32,786 nucleotides of DNA from Limisphaerales bacterium (GCA_020848635.1 JADLHS010000072.1:1-32786); one strand, 5' to 3'. Counted from the first letter of the stretch, positions 17,601 to 26,040 are shown. The notes: generated from the letters alone by a model not told the origin. Numbers and translations are program-made.

Positions 17601-17841
17601 GTTCTTTTAGGGTAATGTGTTGGTCAACTAATCGTTGCCTAGGCTAGCCAAATGCCCGGCGCTGTAAATTGATTTTTGGAACTGGTGGCGCGCACGACGC
17701 ATCTGGGAATACCGCAAAGTCCAGGGTTCTTTGAGTTGAGGGCCGTGGTTAATAAGCTGGGCGTGGTACCCGGAGAGCCGTGGTGGCTCGCCCCAAGCCT
17801 GATGAGTCGTGAACAGAGAATCCTACCCCGGAGTGCGCTGA
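17601..17841. other. Intergenic region without a supported gene
   Basis: First part of a 589-base stretch (17601-18189) with no intact gene. No convincing coding frame is seen here. CTCGCCCCAAGCC at 17787-17799, read on the minus strand (GGCTTGGGGCGAG), resembles the junction between the trpE tail copies and the palindromic element nearby, so this may be another decayed remnant in the opposite orientation. The rest of the stretch holds trpE tail copy A (17842-18092) and the 5' region of the delta-60 gene. Confidence 0.4.
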
Positions 17842-18092
17842 CTATTCCTTTGCAAACGTCTCCGCCAGCGCCACGGCTTTGAGCATAGCCTTGCTCTTGT
17901 TCGCCGTTTCCTGGAATTCCGCTTCGGGTTCGGAGTCGTTCACCCAGCTGCCGCCGGCTTGGTGGGGCGAGGCTACTGACGAGCCGGCTCACGGGGGGGC
18001 GCTCGCCCCACCAGAAAGCCGGAGTAACCCACGCCACCGCCATACGGCTCGCGCGTCGTGTCCTCCATTTCCGAGATGATCTGCATGGCGCG
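17842..18092 (-). pseudogene. trpE 3'-end copy A (partial, interrupted)
   Basis: Bases 17852-17960 align without gaps to the true trpE 3' end at 23480-23588, with six mismatches in 109 bases by my count. Bases 18023-18092 align to 23664-23733. The 75 bases between are replaced by 62 bases containing a palindromic element. Read on the minus strand, the tail still encodes [14 protein letters not shown] and [13 protein letters not shown] and ends in its own TAG (17844-17842), slightly different from the true gene's TAA. Several differences are synonymous, so this may be a tail from a related trpE rather than a recent copy of this one. There is no start or catalytic domain, so it cannot encode anthranilate synthase. 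Confidence 0.88.
17960..18013. repeat. 54-bp palindromic element inside trpE tail copy A
   Basis: Perfect 12-base terminal inverted repeats, TGGTGGGGCGAG (17960-17971) and CTCGCCCCACCA (18002-18013), flank a 30-base GC-rich centre. It interrupts the trpE-derived sequence directly after CGGCTT. A degraded left half occurs at exactly the same position in tail copy B (from 19787). It is too small to encode protein, and looks like a REP- or MITE-like unit. Confidence 0.7.
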
Positions 18093-18189
18093 CGACCAGT
18101 TCGCACTTGAAATGATGAACAACATGTGCCTTTCTTCTAGCAACTCAGCGCTACCACAACATTCAAATCAAGCCCAACATCTCCAAGCC

Positions 18190-19668
18190 ATGTCAACCCG
18201 ACTTCAGATTTCAATCCTTTCACTGGGCCTCCTTGCCGGTGCGGTGAGCGCCTTTGCCGCGGCGGGTGATCTCGATACTTCGTTCGACACTGACGGCAAA
18301 CTAGACACCAAGGTCAGCACTAACAACTTCGGCTTTGACTCAGCCAAAGCCGTGCTCGTCCAGCCGGACGGCAAGACCATTGCCGTTGGTGAATCCGACA
18401 GTCGCATCGCGCTGGTTCGCTATCTGACCAACGGAGTTCTCGATGCCGCTTTCGGCATGGGCGGCGTGGTCATAACCATGCTCGCTGAGGATGACTACTT
18501 CAACATCGCCGATGCCGCTTTGCAGCCGGACGGAAAACTCGTCGTCGTCGGCCAGGTGTATTTCGCCACCAATATGAGTTACGACGTGGTGGTCGCGCGT
18601 TATCAGACCAATGGGGTTTTGGATTCCAGCTTCGGCACCGGGGGCATTGCCGCTCACGATTTGGGTTTCGACGACAGCGGGGAAGCCGTCGCCATCCAAC
18701 CCGATGGTCGCATCGTCGTGGCTGCATACGGCTATGACTTCAACCTGAGCCAAAGCGTTTTTGCGGCGTTGCGGCTGCTGACCAACGGCACGCCGGACAC
18801 CGCCTTCAGCGGGAACGGTTGGGCCGAGGCTGAATTCTCCGGCCGGGAGGCTGCGCATCCCAGTGCTATCGCGATGCAGCCGGACGGCAAAATCATGATT
18901 GCAGGATACGCATTTGCGAGCAACGTCAGTCAGATCGCGCTGGCGCGCTTCCAGACCAACGGCACTTTGGACGGCAACTTCGGCGTGAGCGGCGTGGTTT
19001 CGACGTCACTGGGCATCACGAATGCCTACGGTGAGGGCGTTGCCATCCAAGCGGATGGCCGCATCGTCGTGGCTGGCAGTGCCTCCTTTGAATTCGATGG
19101 CTGGCTGCTGGCCGCTCGCTATCAAACCAACGGCGCGCTGGACCTGAGCTTTGACACGGACGGAATGGTGTTCTCCGCCGGCGCGGGTGCAACAGCCGTC
19201 GCCCTGCAACCTGACGGCAAAATTCTGATGGCCGGATACGTGGACAACGACACGGGGTTGTTCCGTTATGACACCAACGGCAGCCCTGACAGCACCTTTG
19301 GCAACAGTGGTCGAGTCCAGACAGCCCTTGGCCCGGCGCAGGATTCGGCCGCCGCTTTGGCGTTCCAGACTGACGGCAAGATCGTGGTAGCGGGGAGCGC
19401 CTTCTTTCCGGTCACCTCGGACGGGCGTTTCGTCCTGGCCCGCTTTCTGGGCGACGCTTCCGTAACTCCGGGGCCAACCCTCCACGTCGCCGCCGCTCCC
19501 GCCGGCCAGGCAACCATTTCGTGGACGCCTGCTATGCCCGGCTTTGTATTGCAGGAGACGTGGTCGCTCGCGCCGGCCAACTGGACGAATTCCCCCAGTG
19601 GTGCAACCAATCCCATCACCGTGCCCGCGACCGAGCCGACCAAGTTCTATCGCTTGTTCAAACCTTAG
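18190..19668 (+). CDS. Secreted delta-60 repeat protein (predicted seven-bladed propeller)
   Basis: A 492-residue exported protein. The ATG at 18190 gives a clean signal peptide (STRLQISILSLGLLAGAVSA, cleavage near AFA-AAG); an upstream in-frame extension would run into trpE tail copy A. The body has seven delta-60 type repeats, each with LDxxFGxxG and (Q)PDGKIxVAG blocks; one repeat reads QADGR and one QTDGK. Seven such units fit a beta-propeller. Residues about 428-492 form a different C-terminal region ending TKFYRLFKP, similar to the ends of the other large secreted proteins here. Probably surface or extracellular; ligand unknown. Its TAG overlaps, in antiparallel, the stop codon of trpE tail copy B. 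No clear Shine-Dalgarno is seen. Confidence 0.9.
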   Translation: MSTRLQISILSLGLLAGAVSAFAAAGDLDTSFDTDGKLDTKVSTNNFGFDSAKAVLVQPDGKTIAVGESDSRIALVRYLTNGVLDAAFGMGGVVITMLAEDDYFNIADAALQPDGKLVVVGQVYFATNMSYDVVVARYQTNGVLDSSFGTGGIAAHDLGFDDSGEAVAIQPDGRIVVAAYGYDFNLSQSVFAALRLLTNGTPDTAFSGNGWAEAEFSGREAAHPSAIAMQPDGKIMIAGYAFASNVSQIALARFQTNGTLDGNFGVSGVVSTSLGITNAYGEGVAIQADGRIVVAGSASFEFDGWLLAARYQTNGALDLSFDTDGMVFSAGAGATAVALQPDGKILMAGYVDNDTGLFRYDTNGSPDSTFGNSGRVQTALGPAQDSAAALAFQTDGKIVVAGSAFFPVTSDGRFVLARFLGDASVTPGPTLHVAAAPAGQATISWTPAMPGFVLQETWSLAPANWTNSPSGATNPITVPATEPTKFYRLFKP

Positions 19669-19786
19669 CTCTTTGTTTTTGCAAACGTCTCCGCCAGGGC
19701 CACGACTTTGAGTATGGCTTTGCTCTGGTTCACCGTTTCCTGAAATTCGGCTTCCGGTTCGGAGTCGTTCACCCAGCCGCCGGCTT
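19665..19786 (-). pseudogene. trpE 3'-end copy B
   Basis: Bases 19681-19786 align to the true trpE 3' end (23480-23588) with six mismatches and one in-frame 3-base deletion by my count. The minus-strand frame encodes [20 protein letters not shown] and then ALAETFAKTKS and ends in TAA at 19667-19665, overlapping the stop codon of the delta-60 gene. Similarity to trpE stops after CGGCTT, the same base at which copy A is interrupted, and the next bases (19787-19808, GGGCGAGGCT and GACGAGC) match the left half of the palindromic element of copy A. Only the last 35 or so codons remain. Confidence 0.88.
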
Positions 19787-19923
19787 GGGGGCGAGGCTGC
19801 GGACGAGCAGTTGGCTGGAGCCGCACACGCTGAAGCTCCAAATTCGCGAGGGTGACTTACAAAGCAAAAATCCTTTCCCGGTTCGGTAAGGTTGTGCTAG
19901 AAAGCAGGCAGTCAGACTGGCTT

Positions 19924-22900
19924 ATGAAATCCAAAGTCAATCCTCATATCAAAGTTGTTTTGAGTCTGGTTTCCGCAGCCGCTCTCGACATCGGCACTCT
20001 CCACGCGCAACTCGTCAATGATGGCGCCACAAACACGCTGGCCAACGTCACCAACAACATTACCGGCACACTCACTGTGGGCACGAATGGATCGTTCACG
20101 CGGCTCACGCTGGCGAACAACGCGCTACTTACCAATTCCGTCCACGGCGTCATCGGGCGCAACGCCACGGCGAAGTCGAACGAGGTTCAGTTGCTCAATG
20201 CCACCGCCCGCTGGCAGATGGGTGGCGATTTGTCCGTAGGCAGTAGCGGCGCGGGAAACCGTCTGGTGGTGAGCGGTGGCGCGTTCCTGAACAACAACAG
20301 CGGCATCCTCGGCAACAGCGCGTCCAGCAGCAACAACTTCGCGCTCATCACTGGCAGTGGTTCGCTCTGGAGCAACCGCCTTGACCTGACGGTGGGCGTT
20401 TCCGCGCGGGACAACCAATTGATTGTCAGCAACGGCGCGGCAGTGATCAGCCGGATCGGCAACATTGGGGGGAACGCGGGGAGCAGCAACAATCTGGTGG
20501 TGGTGACCGGCAACGGCTCGGTCTGGACGAATCATTTGGACCTGAACGTGGGCGTGAATGAACGATACAACCGGTTGGTCATTGAAGCCGGGGGGGTGGT
20601 CGGCGACGACAACGGTCGGGTCGGGGCTGGCGTTTTCAGTGACGGCAGCGAGGCCCTTGTGACTGGGACCGGTTCGGTCTGGAGCAGCCGGTTTGATCTG
20701 GCGGTGGGGTTAAACTCAGTCAACAACCGGCTGGTGGTGAGCAACGGTGCTGCCGTGACCGCAGGCAACAACGGGCGGCTGGGTGTGTCCAGTGGGGCCA
20801 CCGGCAATGTGGCGGTCGTGACTGGCGCGGGTTCGTTATGGAGCAACCAGTTTGAATTGTATGTGGGCGAGGGTGTCCCCGGCAACCGGATGGAAGTGCG
20901 TGACGGCGGGCGGGTGGTGAGCAGTAACACCTATGTTGGCCTTTTTGGCGCCAGCAATCTGACGGTGATCAGCGGCGTAGGCTCCACTTTGAGCAATCGT
21001 TTGAACTTGATCGTGGGCTTCTCAGGCGCAGGAAATCAGTTGATCGTCACTAACGGCGCGGTAGTAGCGGATGCAGAGGACGGCTTTCTGGGTCACGATC
21101 CCGGCTCAAGCAACAACGTGGCGGTGGTGACCGGCGCGGGTTCGCTCTGGACCAATGGCGGCGCGCTCCTCCTTGGCTATCAGGACAACCGAAACCAATT
21201 GGTGGTGAGCAACGGCGGCAGGGTGGTCAACGGCATCGCCCACATCGGATATTTCTCGATCTCAGACAACAATCTTGCCGTGGTAACCGGGGCCGGTTCG
21301 GTGTGGAGCAACCGAAATATGCTGACCGTGGGATTCGATGGTTCGGACAACCGGCTGATGATCAGTAACGGTGGCTTGGTCTCCGCGACCAACATCCAGG
21401 TTGGACTCACCAGCTTATCGGCCAACAACCGGGTGGAGGTGACCGGCGGCGGCAGGCTGCTCACGGCCAGTAGCAGCATTGGTCCCTCCGCGAATGGCAA
21501 CACAATCCTCGTCGCGGACGCCGGTTCGACCTGGAACAATCACGCGAACTTGGTGGTGGGCGAAAACGGGAGCGGCAACGTGCTGATCGCCAGCAACGGC
21601 GCGACCGTGGCGAGCAGCAACTTGTTTGTCGGCCTCAACAGCGTCTCGGCGAACAATCGCGTCACGGTGAATGGCGGCACGCTGCGCGCAGTCAGCGCCG
21701 ACGGCACCGGCGTCCTGGACGTGCGCCGCGGCACCAACGTAGTCAATGCTGGTTTGGTGGATGTGGACAGGCTGGTGTTGACCAACCCGGGGATCGCCTC
21801 CATCTCGGCCGGGAATTTAAGTTCGAATTACATTACCGACGCTGGACCGGCCACTCCCTATCCTTCGACCATCTCGCTCTCGTCGGGTATCGGCAATATC
21901 ACCAAGATGACCGTGAAGCTGGAAGGTCTCACCTGCTTGAACCCCGATGCTTTCGATATTCTGCTCGTCAGCCCGGCCGGCCAAAAGGTGATGCTCATGT
22001 CCGACGCGGGCGGCTTTTTCCCGGGAATCAGCAACGTGAGTTTAACCTTTGATGATGCCGCTGCGTCGCTGCTTCCCGATTCGACTAATTTCAGTTCAGG
22101 AACTTACCGCCCCAGTGATTATGGAATCGGCTCGCCCGATATCATGCCTCTCCCTGCGCCCGCAGGCCCGTATTCGACCAACTTGTCGTCCTTCAACGGT
22201 ATCAGCCCGAATGGCGTCTGGTCTCTCTACATCGCGGGTCGATTTGGGTCGCCTTCCGGAGCTAACTCACTTTTGGGTTGGCGCCTTGCTATCCAAACCT
22301 CGGGAGGCTTGTTCGAGCTTAACGGCGGCACGCTCGTCACGCGCGGGGCCGTCATCAATAACGCCCTTCCGTTCGTCGTGGGTGGCCCCGGCGGCGTGCC
22401 GGCGGTGTGGGAAGCGCGCGCGGGTTTGAGTGACAACGTCGTCACAAGCGATTTGCTGGTGGGAGACAATTCGCCTTTTAACCAACTGATCATTTCCAGT
22501 GGCGTCGTCGCTGCTGGCCAGGACGTCATTATCGGTGCGTTCCCAACGGCTTCAACCAACAATCTCCTGCGCGTCACCGGTGGCACGTTGCGCGTGCTCG
22601 TGCCCGGCACCGCGCTCGACGTGCGCGGCGGCACCAACCGGATTGACGCCGGTCTCGTGGATGTGAAGCGGCTCCTCGTCACCAACACGCGCGGACAGTT
22701 CGAAATGTTCGGTGGCACATTCCGTTCACGCAGCACCACGGTCGCGAATGGACGTGTCTGTATCATCGGCGGCGGGACCGGCCAGGCCACCTACCAAATG
22801 CTCGGCGGCACGCACACCTTTGCGAACAATCTCACCATCGCCACCAACGGCTCCCTGATCGGCACCGGCCTGATCGAAGGCGCCTTGACTGTTGCCCCCG

Positions 22901-23463
22901 GCGGACAGCTCGTCCCCGGCGCGCCCATCGGCAACCTCGACGTGAATGGGAGCGTGATCCTGCAGGGCACGGTCAACCTGCAAATCGACAAGAGCGGCGG
23001 CATCCGGACCAGCGATGTAGTGAACGCGTCCGGGGCCATCTTCTACAACGGCACGCTCAACGTGACCGACATCAGCACGGACCTCCTTTCCGCAGGTGAC
23101 CGCTTCTTGCTTTTCACGGGCACGCCGTATCTCGGCGCATTCACCACGCTCAACCTTCCGCCGCTCCCGCCCGGCCTCGCTTGGAGGAACAACCTCTCCG
23201 TGGACGGCTCCATTGAAGTCATCGCCCTGCTGCAGCCGAAGTTCACCAGCATCAGTGTCAGTGGCACCAGCTTGATCTTCACCGGCACCAACGGCACCGC
23301 CGGAGCGAACTATGCAGTCTTGACCGCGACGAACGTGATCACGCCCGTCGCCAACTGGCAAAGCCTCGTGACGAACCAGTTCGGTGCGGAGGGACAGTTC
23401 TCGTTCACGAACAGCATCAATCCAAACGAACCGCAACGCTACTTCCGCCTTCGAGCGCCGTGA
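19924..23463 (+). CDS. Secreted T5SS/PEP-CTERM-associated repeat protein with an inserted P-domain
   Basis: A 1179-residue exported protein. The ATG at 19924 gives a signal peptide ending LHA-QLV. Residues about 85-600 hold roughly nine repeats of the T5SS/PEP-CTERM-associated type, with blocks like VVTGAGSLWSN and LxVGxxxxxNxLVVSNGAxV, expected to form a beta-helix. Residues about 622-796 look like a proprotein-convertase P-domain (AFDILLVSPAGQKVMLMSDAG and NGVWSLYIAGRFG). Further beta-strand repeats and an autotransporter-strand-like part follow (NLTIATNGSLIGTGLIEGAL). The C-terminus (about 1107-1179) ends PQRYFRLRAP, not in an autotransporter barrel. Probably an adhesin or surface structure. 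Its stop lies 3 bases from the stop of convergent trpE. Confidence 0.9.
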   Translation: MKSKVNPHIKVVLSLVSAAALDIGTLHAQLVNDGATNTLANVTNNITGTLTVGTNGSFTRLTLANNALLTNSVHGVIGRNATAKSNEVQLLNATARWQMGGDLSVGSSGAGNRLVVSGGAFLNNNSGILGNSASSSNNFALITGSGSLWSNRLDLTVGVSARDNQLIVSNGAAVISRIGNIGGNAGSSNNLVVVTGNGSVWTNHLDLNVGVNERYNRLVIEAGGVVGDDNGRVGAGVFSDGSEALVTGTGSVWSSRFDLAVGLNSVNNRLVVSNGAAVTAGNNGRLGVSSGATGNVAVVTGAGSLWSNQFELYVGEGVPGNRMEVRDGGRVVSSNTYVGLFGASNLTVISGVGSTLSNRLNLIVGFSGAGNQLIVTNGAVVADAEDGFLGHDPGSSNNVAVVTGAGSLWTNGGALLLGYQDNRNQLVVSNGGRVVNGIAHIGYFSISDNNLAVVTGAGSVWSNRNMLTVGFDGSDNRLMISNGGLVSATNIQVGLTSLSANNRVEVTGGGRLLTASSSIGPSANGNTILVADAGSTWNNHANLVVGENGSGNVLIASNGATVASSNLFVGLNSVSANNRVTVNGGTLRAVSADGTGVLDVRRGTNVVNAGLVDVDRLVLTNPGIASISAGNLSSNYITDAGPATPYPSTISLSSGIGNITKMTVKLEGLTCLNPDAFDILLVSPAGQKVMLMSDAGGFFPGISNVSLTFDDAAASLLPDSTNFSSGTYRPSDYGIGSPDIMPLPAPAGPYSTNLSSFNGISPNGVWSLYIAGRFGSPSGANSLLGWRLAIQTSGGLFELNGGTLVTRGAVINNALPFVVGGPGGVPAVWEARAGLSDNVVTSDLLVGDNSPFNQLIISSGVVAAGQDVIIGAFPTASTNNLLRVTGGTLRVLVPGTALDVRGGTNRIDAGLVDVKRLLVTNTRGQFEMFGGTFRSRSTTVANGRVCIIGGGTGQATYQMLGGTHTFANNLTIATNGSLIGTGLIEGALTVAPGGQLVPGAPIGNLDVNGSVILQGTVNLQIDKSGGIRTSDVVNASGAIFYNGTLNVTDISTDLLSAGDRFLLFTGTPYLGAFTTLNLPPLPPGLAWRNNLSVDGSIEVIALLQPKFTSISVSGTSLIFTGTNGTAGANYAVLTATNVITPVANWQSLVTNQFGAEGQFSFTNSINPNEPQRYFRLRAP

Positions 23464-23466
23464 GAT

Positions 23467-25047
23467 TTATTTTGTCGTCGCAAACGTCTCCGCCAGCGCC
23501 ACGGCTTTGAGCATGGCTTTGCTCTTGTTCACCGTTTCCTGAAATTCCGCTTCGGGTTCGGAGTCGTTCACCCAGCCACCGCCGGCTTGCACGTAGGCTT
23601 TGCCGTCCTTGAGCAACGCGGTGCGGATGGTGATGCAGGTGTCGAGATTGCCGTTGAAGCTGAAGTAACCCACGCAACCGCCATACGGCCCGCGCGTCGT
23701 GCCTTCGAGGTCGGCGATGATCTGCATGGCGCGAATCTTCGGCGCGCCGCTCACCGTGCCCGCCGGGAAGGTGGCGCGCATCAGATCGTAGTTGGTTTTG
23801 TCGGCGGACAACTTGCCTTCCACGCTCGACACGATGTGCATGACGTGGCTGTAACGCTCGATGATCATCAGGTCTTTGACTTGCACGCTGCCGAAATCGC
23901 ACACGCGGCCGATGTCATTGCGCGCAAGGTCCACGAGCATGACGTGTTCGGCGCGTTCTTTCGGGTCGGCGAGGAGTTCCTTTTCCAACGCGGCATCCTC
24001 GTCCGCCGTCTTGCCGCGGCGACGCGTGCCCGCGATGGGGCGAATCTCCACTTTGTTGTCCTCACAGCGCACGTGAATCTCCGGCGATGCGCCGACGAGC
24101 GAAAAGCCGTCCAGTTCTAGCAGGAACATGTAGGGCGAGGGATTCACCGAACGCGCGGCGCGGTAAACGTCCACGGGCGACGCTTTGGTGCTGACACTGA
24201 AACGTTGCGAGCCGACGACCTGGATGATGTCGCCAGCAGTGATGTATTTCTTGGACTCGGTGACGGCAGCGAGGAATTTTTCCTTCGCCATGTTGGACGT
24301 GAAGGGAAGCGACGGCACTTCGCCGGGCACGCTGACGGGATGGTGTTCGCTCGGCTGTTCGAGCAATGAGAGCAGGCGCTCGATTTCTTCCACGGCGCTT
24401 TCGTAGGCGTCAGTCGGACTGGCGGCTTCGTCAATCGCAGCGTTAACGAGCACGGTGATGGTTTGCGCCACGCGATCGAACACGAGCAATTGATCTGCGA
24501 CGATGAAATACATCGTGGGCGTGCCGAGTTCGTCGTGTGTCGCGCGCGGGACGACCGGTTCGACGTCGTGGATGAATTCGTAACCGATGAAACCCACCGC
24601 GCCACCGGTGAAACGCGGCAATCCAGGGAGCGTGACGGGGCGATACTTCTTCATCACGCGCTCGACGACTTCGAGGCCGTCACGAACGGTCGGGCCGACC
24701 GGCGGGTCGGCCTGGACACGCGCCAGCACATCCCTGCCAGCTTCAGGTGAAACCTCAAATATCTCCACGTTCTTCCCACTCTCGATCACCTCGACGCGAT
24801 TGCCGGTCTGTTTGATGACCGTACGAGGATTGCAGCCGACGAACGAGTAACGACCAAGATGTTCGCCGCCTTCCACGGATTCGAACAGGAAGGATTCGCC
24901 CTGCCCACGGATTTTGCGATAAGCCGACAGCGGCGTTTCGATGTCGGCGAGAATGCGGGCGGTGACGGGAATCAGGTTGCCCTGTCCCGCCAACTTCAAG
25001 AATTCATCCAGTGATGGTGCGATCATGTCAATGTCTCCCGGCATCAT
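23467..25047 (-). CDS. trpE: Anthranilate synthase component I
   Basis: A 526-residue enzyme that, with a glutamine amidotransferase (TrpG, not in the window), converts chorismate to anthranilate, the first step of tryptophan synthesis. The N-domain contains [20 protein letters not shown], the region that binds feedback tryptophan. The chorismate-binding domain shows [43 protein letters not shown] and [17 protein letters not shown]. The ATG at 25047 has GGAGG seven bases upstream and overlaps the upstream gene by 20 bases. The ATG at 25026 (MIAPSLDEF) is more family-like and also has GGGAG before it; either may be used. The 3' end of this gene is the source-like sequence of two partial copies downstream. 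Confidence 0.96.
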   Translation of the reverse strand: MMPGDIDMIAPSLDEFLKLAGQGNLIPVTARILADIETPLSAYRKIRGQGESFLFESVEGGEHLGRYSFVGCNPRTVIKQTGNRVEVIESGKNVEIFEVSPEAGRDVLARVQADPPVGPTVRDGLEVVERVMKKYRPVTLPGLPRFTGGAVGFIGYEFIHDVEPVVPRATHDELGTPTMYFIVADQLLVFDRVAQTITVLVNAAIDEAASPTDAYESAVEEIERLLSLLEQPSEHHPVSVPGEVPSLPFTSNMAKEKFLAAVTESKKYITAGDIIQVVGSQRFSVSTKASPVDVYRAARSVNPSPYMFLLELDGFSLVGASPEIHVRCEDNKVEIRPIAGTRRRGKTADEDAALEKELLADPKERAEHVMLVDLARNDIGRVCDFGSVQVKDLMIIERYSHVMHIVSSVEGKLSADKTNYDLMRATFPAGTVSGAPKIRAMQIIADLEGTTRGPYGGCVGYFSFNGNLDTCITIRTALLKDGKAYVQAGGGWVNDSEPEAEFQETVNKSKAMLKAVALAETFATTK

Positions 25048-25582
25048 AGCGACGCCTCCGTCGGCTCCGCCAGACGGAAAGCAGCGTGAAGGTCAGCACC
25101 GCCGTGGCATAAGCGATGATGCCCATGCCGATGCCTGTGGGCACGACCAAAACGCGGTCGCGGGTGGTGCTGAACGCGACGAGCGCCGTACCCACGCCTG
25201 CGGTCAGCAGGGTGTTGCCGGCGAGACAGCCCAGATAAAGCGTGATACGCGCTTCGGAGACGCGGTCAACATACCAATCGCGATACGCCGCCTCGCCCAT
25301 CGAGCGCATGAGCCACGCGGATTGAAAGTTCCGGGCCGCCACCAGCACGCTGGCTGTGCCGACAACGATGGCCGACAGCGGCCACAGCGCCAGCGACGTG
25401 ACCACAACCCCATTCACCACCGCGCCCCATTTCCAACCGAGCCATTTGGCGATGGGATTGCCCTCCAGGACAAGATGCGGTGTGGCCACCCAGGTACTGA
25501 GAAAATCCGCGCCGCGGGAAAACGCCAGAATCGCGAGCATGATAAAATACTCGCGGCTGGCAAAGGGAACGGAATCGTCCAT
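25028..25582 (-). CDS. Polytopic membrane protein of unknown function
   Basis: A 184-residue hydrophobic protein with four or five predicted helices (for example REYFIMLAILAFSRGADFLS, VNGVVVTSLALWPLSAIVVG, LGCLAGNTLLTAGVGTALVA and IIAYATAVLTFTLLSVW) and a basic C-terminus ([13 protein letters not shown]). I do not recognise a family; a motif HLVLEGNPIAKWLGWKWG follows the first helix. It is encoded between hisI and trpE on the same strand, and overlaps the trpE start by 20 bases if the first trpE ATG is used, so it is likely co-translated with trpE. Whether it has anything to do with amino-acid metabolism is unknown. Confidence 0.82.
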   Translation of the reverse strand: MDDSVPFASREYFIMLAILAFSRGADFLSTWVATPHLVLEGNPIAKWLGWKWGAVVNGVVVTSLALWPLSAIVVGTASVLVAARNFQSAWLMRSMGEAAYRDWYVDRVSEARITLYLGCLAGNTLLTAGVGTALVAFSTTRDRVLVVPTGIGMGIIAYATAVLTFTLLSVWRSRRRRRYDAGRH

Positions 25583-25591
25583 GAAAGCGGG

Positions 25592-25616
25592 GTAGGGTCG
25601 GTGCGCTGCGCCGACC
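25592..25616 (+). repeat. REP-type hairpin with GTAG head, copy 3
   Basis: GTAG, arm GGTCGGTGC, loop GCT, arm GCGCCGACC; eight Watson-Crick pairs and one G-T wobble. It lies directly against copy 4 in the gap between hisI and the membrane-protein gene, forming a second inverted pair. Confidence 0.8.
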
Positions 25617-25641
25617 GGACGCCGCAGCGCGGCGTCCCTAC
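25617..25641 (-). repeat. REP-type hairpin with GTAG head, copy 4 (inverted)
   Basis: On the minus strand this reads GTAG, arm GGACGCCGC, loop GCT, arm GCGGCGTCC, a perfect 9-bp stem. It abuts copy 3 without a spacer and ends two bases before the hisI stop codon. Confidence 0.8.
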
Positions 25642-25643
25642 CG

Positions 25644-26033
25644 TTATTTCTTCTTGTACATCTGTTCCGGGGTCAGCAACTGCGCCTCGGTGGTCTTGAA
25701 TGTCTCGCCCTGGCCTTCGATGGAGCGGAAGAAGCACGACTGGTAACCCTCGTGACACGCCGGGCCGTTTTGATCCACCTGGATGAGGAGACAGTCGCCG
25801 TCGCAATCAAAGGCGACATCCTTCACGGTCTGCGTGTTGCCGCTTTCCTCGCCTTTCATCCAGAATTTCTGGCGCGAGCGGCTCCAGAAATGCGTCTTGC
25901 CGGTGGCGATGGTGCTTTCGAGCGATGCGCGGTTCATCCACGCCATCATGACCACCCGGCCGCTCTTTTGTTCCTGGACGATTGCGGGGATCAATCCGTT
26001 CGCGTCAAATTTCAGTTTGTCGTAGAAGCTCAT
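25644..26033 (-). CDS. hisI: Phosphoribosyl-AMP cyclohydrolase
   Basis: A 129-residue HisI enzyme that opens the adenine ring of phosphoribosyl-AMP in histidine synthesis. Key motifs are present: MMAWMNRASLESTIATGKTH, FWSRSRQKFWMKGEESGN, the metal-binding DCDGDCLL (Cys77, Asp78, Asp80, extra Cys81) and GPACHEGYQSCFFR (Cys93, Cys100). There is no fused HisE domain, so the pyrophosphohydrolase must be encoded elsewhere. It lies upstream of the membrane-protein gene and trpE on the same strand, separated by the REP pair. Confidence 0.96.
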   Translation of the reverse strand: MSFYDKLKFDANGLIPAIVQEQKSGRVVMMAWMNRASLESTIATGKTHFWSRSRQKFWMKGEESGNTQTVKDVAFDCDGDCLLIQVDQNGPACHEGYQSCFFRSIEGQGETFKTTEAQLLTPEQMYKKK

Positions 26034-26040
26034 AGTTTTT

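Noticed and set aside
18058-18189. Longer N-terminus for the delta-60 protein starting in trpE tail copy A
   Set aside because: It would place 44 non-signal residues, partly from antisense trpE sequence, before a clean signal peptide that starts at 18190.
20300-21700. Recurring DNA motifs that could suggest a CRISPR array or satellite
   Set aside because: The repetition follows protein repeats of the T5SS/PEP-CTERM-associated type, with codon-level variation and no uniform spacers.
22726-23436. Open frame of 236 codons opposite the end of the T5SS-repeat gene
   Set aside because: Antisense shadow of a signal-peptide-bearing gene with recognisable domains; no motif in the translation.
17842-25047. 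Integrase or transposase responsible for the trpE insertions
   Set aside because: No coding frame here has recombinase motifs, and no long target-site duplications or insertion-sequence ends were found, so no mobile element can be named.
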